Source: Streptomyces sp. MNU76
GTDB lineage: Bacteria > Actinomycetota > Actinomycetes > Streptomycetales > Streptomycetaceae
DNA: 64,000 bases
Reading direction: 5' to 3'
Assembly (NCBI RefSeq): GCF_020982545.1
Contig: NZ_JAJKLK010000003.1
Coordinates: 248,001-312,000 of the forward strand
In this document: positions 63,148-64,000 of the stretch, piece by piece
Layout: each line of letters begins with the position of its first letter
Position numbering within the stretch: position 1 is the first letter of the stretch
Translations under genes and position numbers: made by a program
The notes under the pieces: generated by a model
Database searches by the model: none
Told to the model about the DNA's origin: nothing
Seen by the model: only the letters and a program-made list of their open reading frames with translations

Positions 63148-64000
63148 GTGAGTGCCAACGCCAGCCCCTCGGGCCACCAGCCGACCGCCACGTACAACTC
63201 AGCCTTTCTGAAGGCGTGCAGGCGCGAGCCCGTGCCGCACACACCGGTGTGGTTCATGCGGCAGGCCGGGCGCTCGCTCCCCGAGTACCTGAAGGTGCGC
63301 CAGGGCATCGGGATGCTGGAGTCGTGCATGCGGCCCGAGCTGGTCACGGAGATCACCCTCCAGCCGGTCCGTCGGCACCGCGTGGACGCGGCGATCTACT
63401 TCAGCGACATCGTCGTCCCGCTCAAGGCCATCGGCATCGACCTCGACATCAAGCCCGGCGTCGGACCGGTCGTCGAGAAGCCGATCCGCAGCCGCGCCGA
63501 CCTCGCCCAGCTGCGCGACCTGACCCCCGAGGACGTCTCCTACGTCACCGAGGCCATCGGGCTGCTCACCGCCGAACTCGGGGAGACCCCCCTCATCGGT
63601 TTCGCGGGGGCCCCGTTCACCCTCGCCAGCTACCTCGTCGAGGGCGGCCCGTCCCGCACGTACGAGAACGCCAAGGCGATGATGTACGGCGACCCCGAGC
63701 TCTGGGCCGACCTGCTGGACCGTCTCGCCGAGATCACGTCCGCGTTCCTCAAGGTGCAGATCGAGGCGGGCGCCTCCGCCGTCCAGCTCTTCGACTCCTG
63801 GGCCGGAGCGCTGGCCCCGGCGGACTACCGCCGCTCGGTGCTGCCCGCCTCCGCGAAGGTCTTCCGGGCCGTCGAGTCCTACGGCGTCCCCCGCATCCAC
63901 TTCGGCGTCGGCACCGGCGAGTTGCTGGGCCTCATGGGCGAGGCCGGCGCGGACGTCGTCGGCGTCGACTGGCGGGTCCCGCTCGACGAGGCCGCCCGCC
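63148..64000 (+). CDS. hemE: uroporphyrinogen decarboxylase, 3' end beyond the window
   Basis: The frame starts with GTG 63148 ([20 protein letters not shown]) and runs off the window after 284 codons; HemE is normally about 350 aa. It removes four carboxyl groups from uroporphyrinogen III in haem synthesis. The signature [15 protein letters not shown] is present near residue 30, and [20 protein letters not shown] further on. No strong ribosome site precedes the GTG. The rest of the gene is outside the window. Confidence 0.95.
   Translation, partial: MSANASPSGHQPTATYNSAFLKACRREPVPHTPVWFMRQAGRSLPEYLKVRQGIGMLESCMRPELVTEITLQPVRRHRVDAAIYFSDIVVPLKAIGIDLDIKPGVGPVVEKPIRSRADLAQLRDLTPEDVSYVTEAIGLLTAELGETPLIGFAGAPFTLASYLVEGGPSRTYENAKAMMYGDPELWADLLDRLAEITSAFLKVQIEAGASAVQLFDSWAGALAPADYRRSVLPASAKVFRAVESYGVPRIHFGVGTGELLGLMGEAGADVVGVDWRVPLDEAAR

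Overview
The window is a high-GC (roughly 70 %) actinobacterial chromosome segment, almost certainly from a Streptomyces. GC-rich third codon positions, frequent GTG starts, ATGA/GTGA overlaps, long GC hairpins after genes and the gene order all point there. Several neighbourhoods match, from memory, the conserved order around SCO5998-SCO6031 of S. coelicolor: HTH-MurA paralogue, aconitase, ngcEFG, rok7B7, xylFGH, dxs, amino-acid permease, fatty-acid oxidation pair, RNase D, DUF3000 gene, hemE. No tRNA, rRNA or CRISPR array was seen.

Layout. 1-1.3 kb: an IS110-type transposase remnant and empty sequence. 1.3-8.2 kb: core genes (MurA-like enzyme with an N-terminal HTH, small DUF4236 protein, VOC protein, phosphotransferase, aconitase). 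8.9-27.3 kb: an exopolysaccharide locus with LCP ligase, CDP-alcohol phosphotransferase, cytidylyltransferase, two GT4 glycosyltransferases, Wzz-like protein, Wzx-like flippase, Wzy-like polymerase, WcaF-like acetyltransferase, lipoprotein, large secreted multidomain protein, GDP-mannose dehydratase, GDP-fucose synthase and a priming sugar transferase. The set predicts a fucose-containing (or 6-deoxyhexose-containing), acetylated, Wzx/Wzy-type polymer. 27.6-28.9 kb: a decayed stretch with an MFS relic and a frameshifted propeller gene. 29-43 kb: polysaccharide use: a CebR-boxed cellulose-type LPMO, a GH92 alpha-mannosidase, the NgcEFG amino-sugar importer with a DasR-like box, the ROK regulator and the xylose importer. 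43.5-49 kb: dxs, a permease, a NYN/PIN protein and an unrecognised propeller-like protein. 49-53 kb: fatty-acid beta-oxidation pair. 53-59.7 kb: beta-mannosidase locus with a LacI regulator and a three-gene sugar ABC importer. 59.8-64 kb: RNase D, a LuxR-type response regulator, DUF3000 protein and the 5' part of hemE.

Three otherwise conserved genes between 53 and 62 kb (LacI regulator, MalF-like permease, response regulator) and a weaker case at 28.6 kb are interrupted by small indels in G/C runs. Either the assembly has homopolymer errors or the strain carries real lesions; I report them as frameshifted genes.

The most notable observations are the shared ATCTC-N6-GAGAT element in the leaders of the HTH-MurA gene and aconitase, an iron-box-like site before aconitase, the exopolysaccharide locus with its CDP-alcohol module and a Wzz protein whose kinase-like domain has lost its Walker motifs, and recognisable sugar-regulon operators (CebR, DasR-like, Rok7B7-like, two unassigned LacI-type palindromes).
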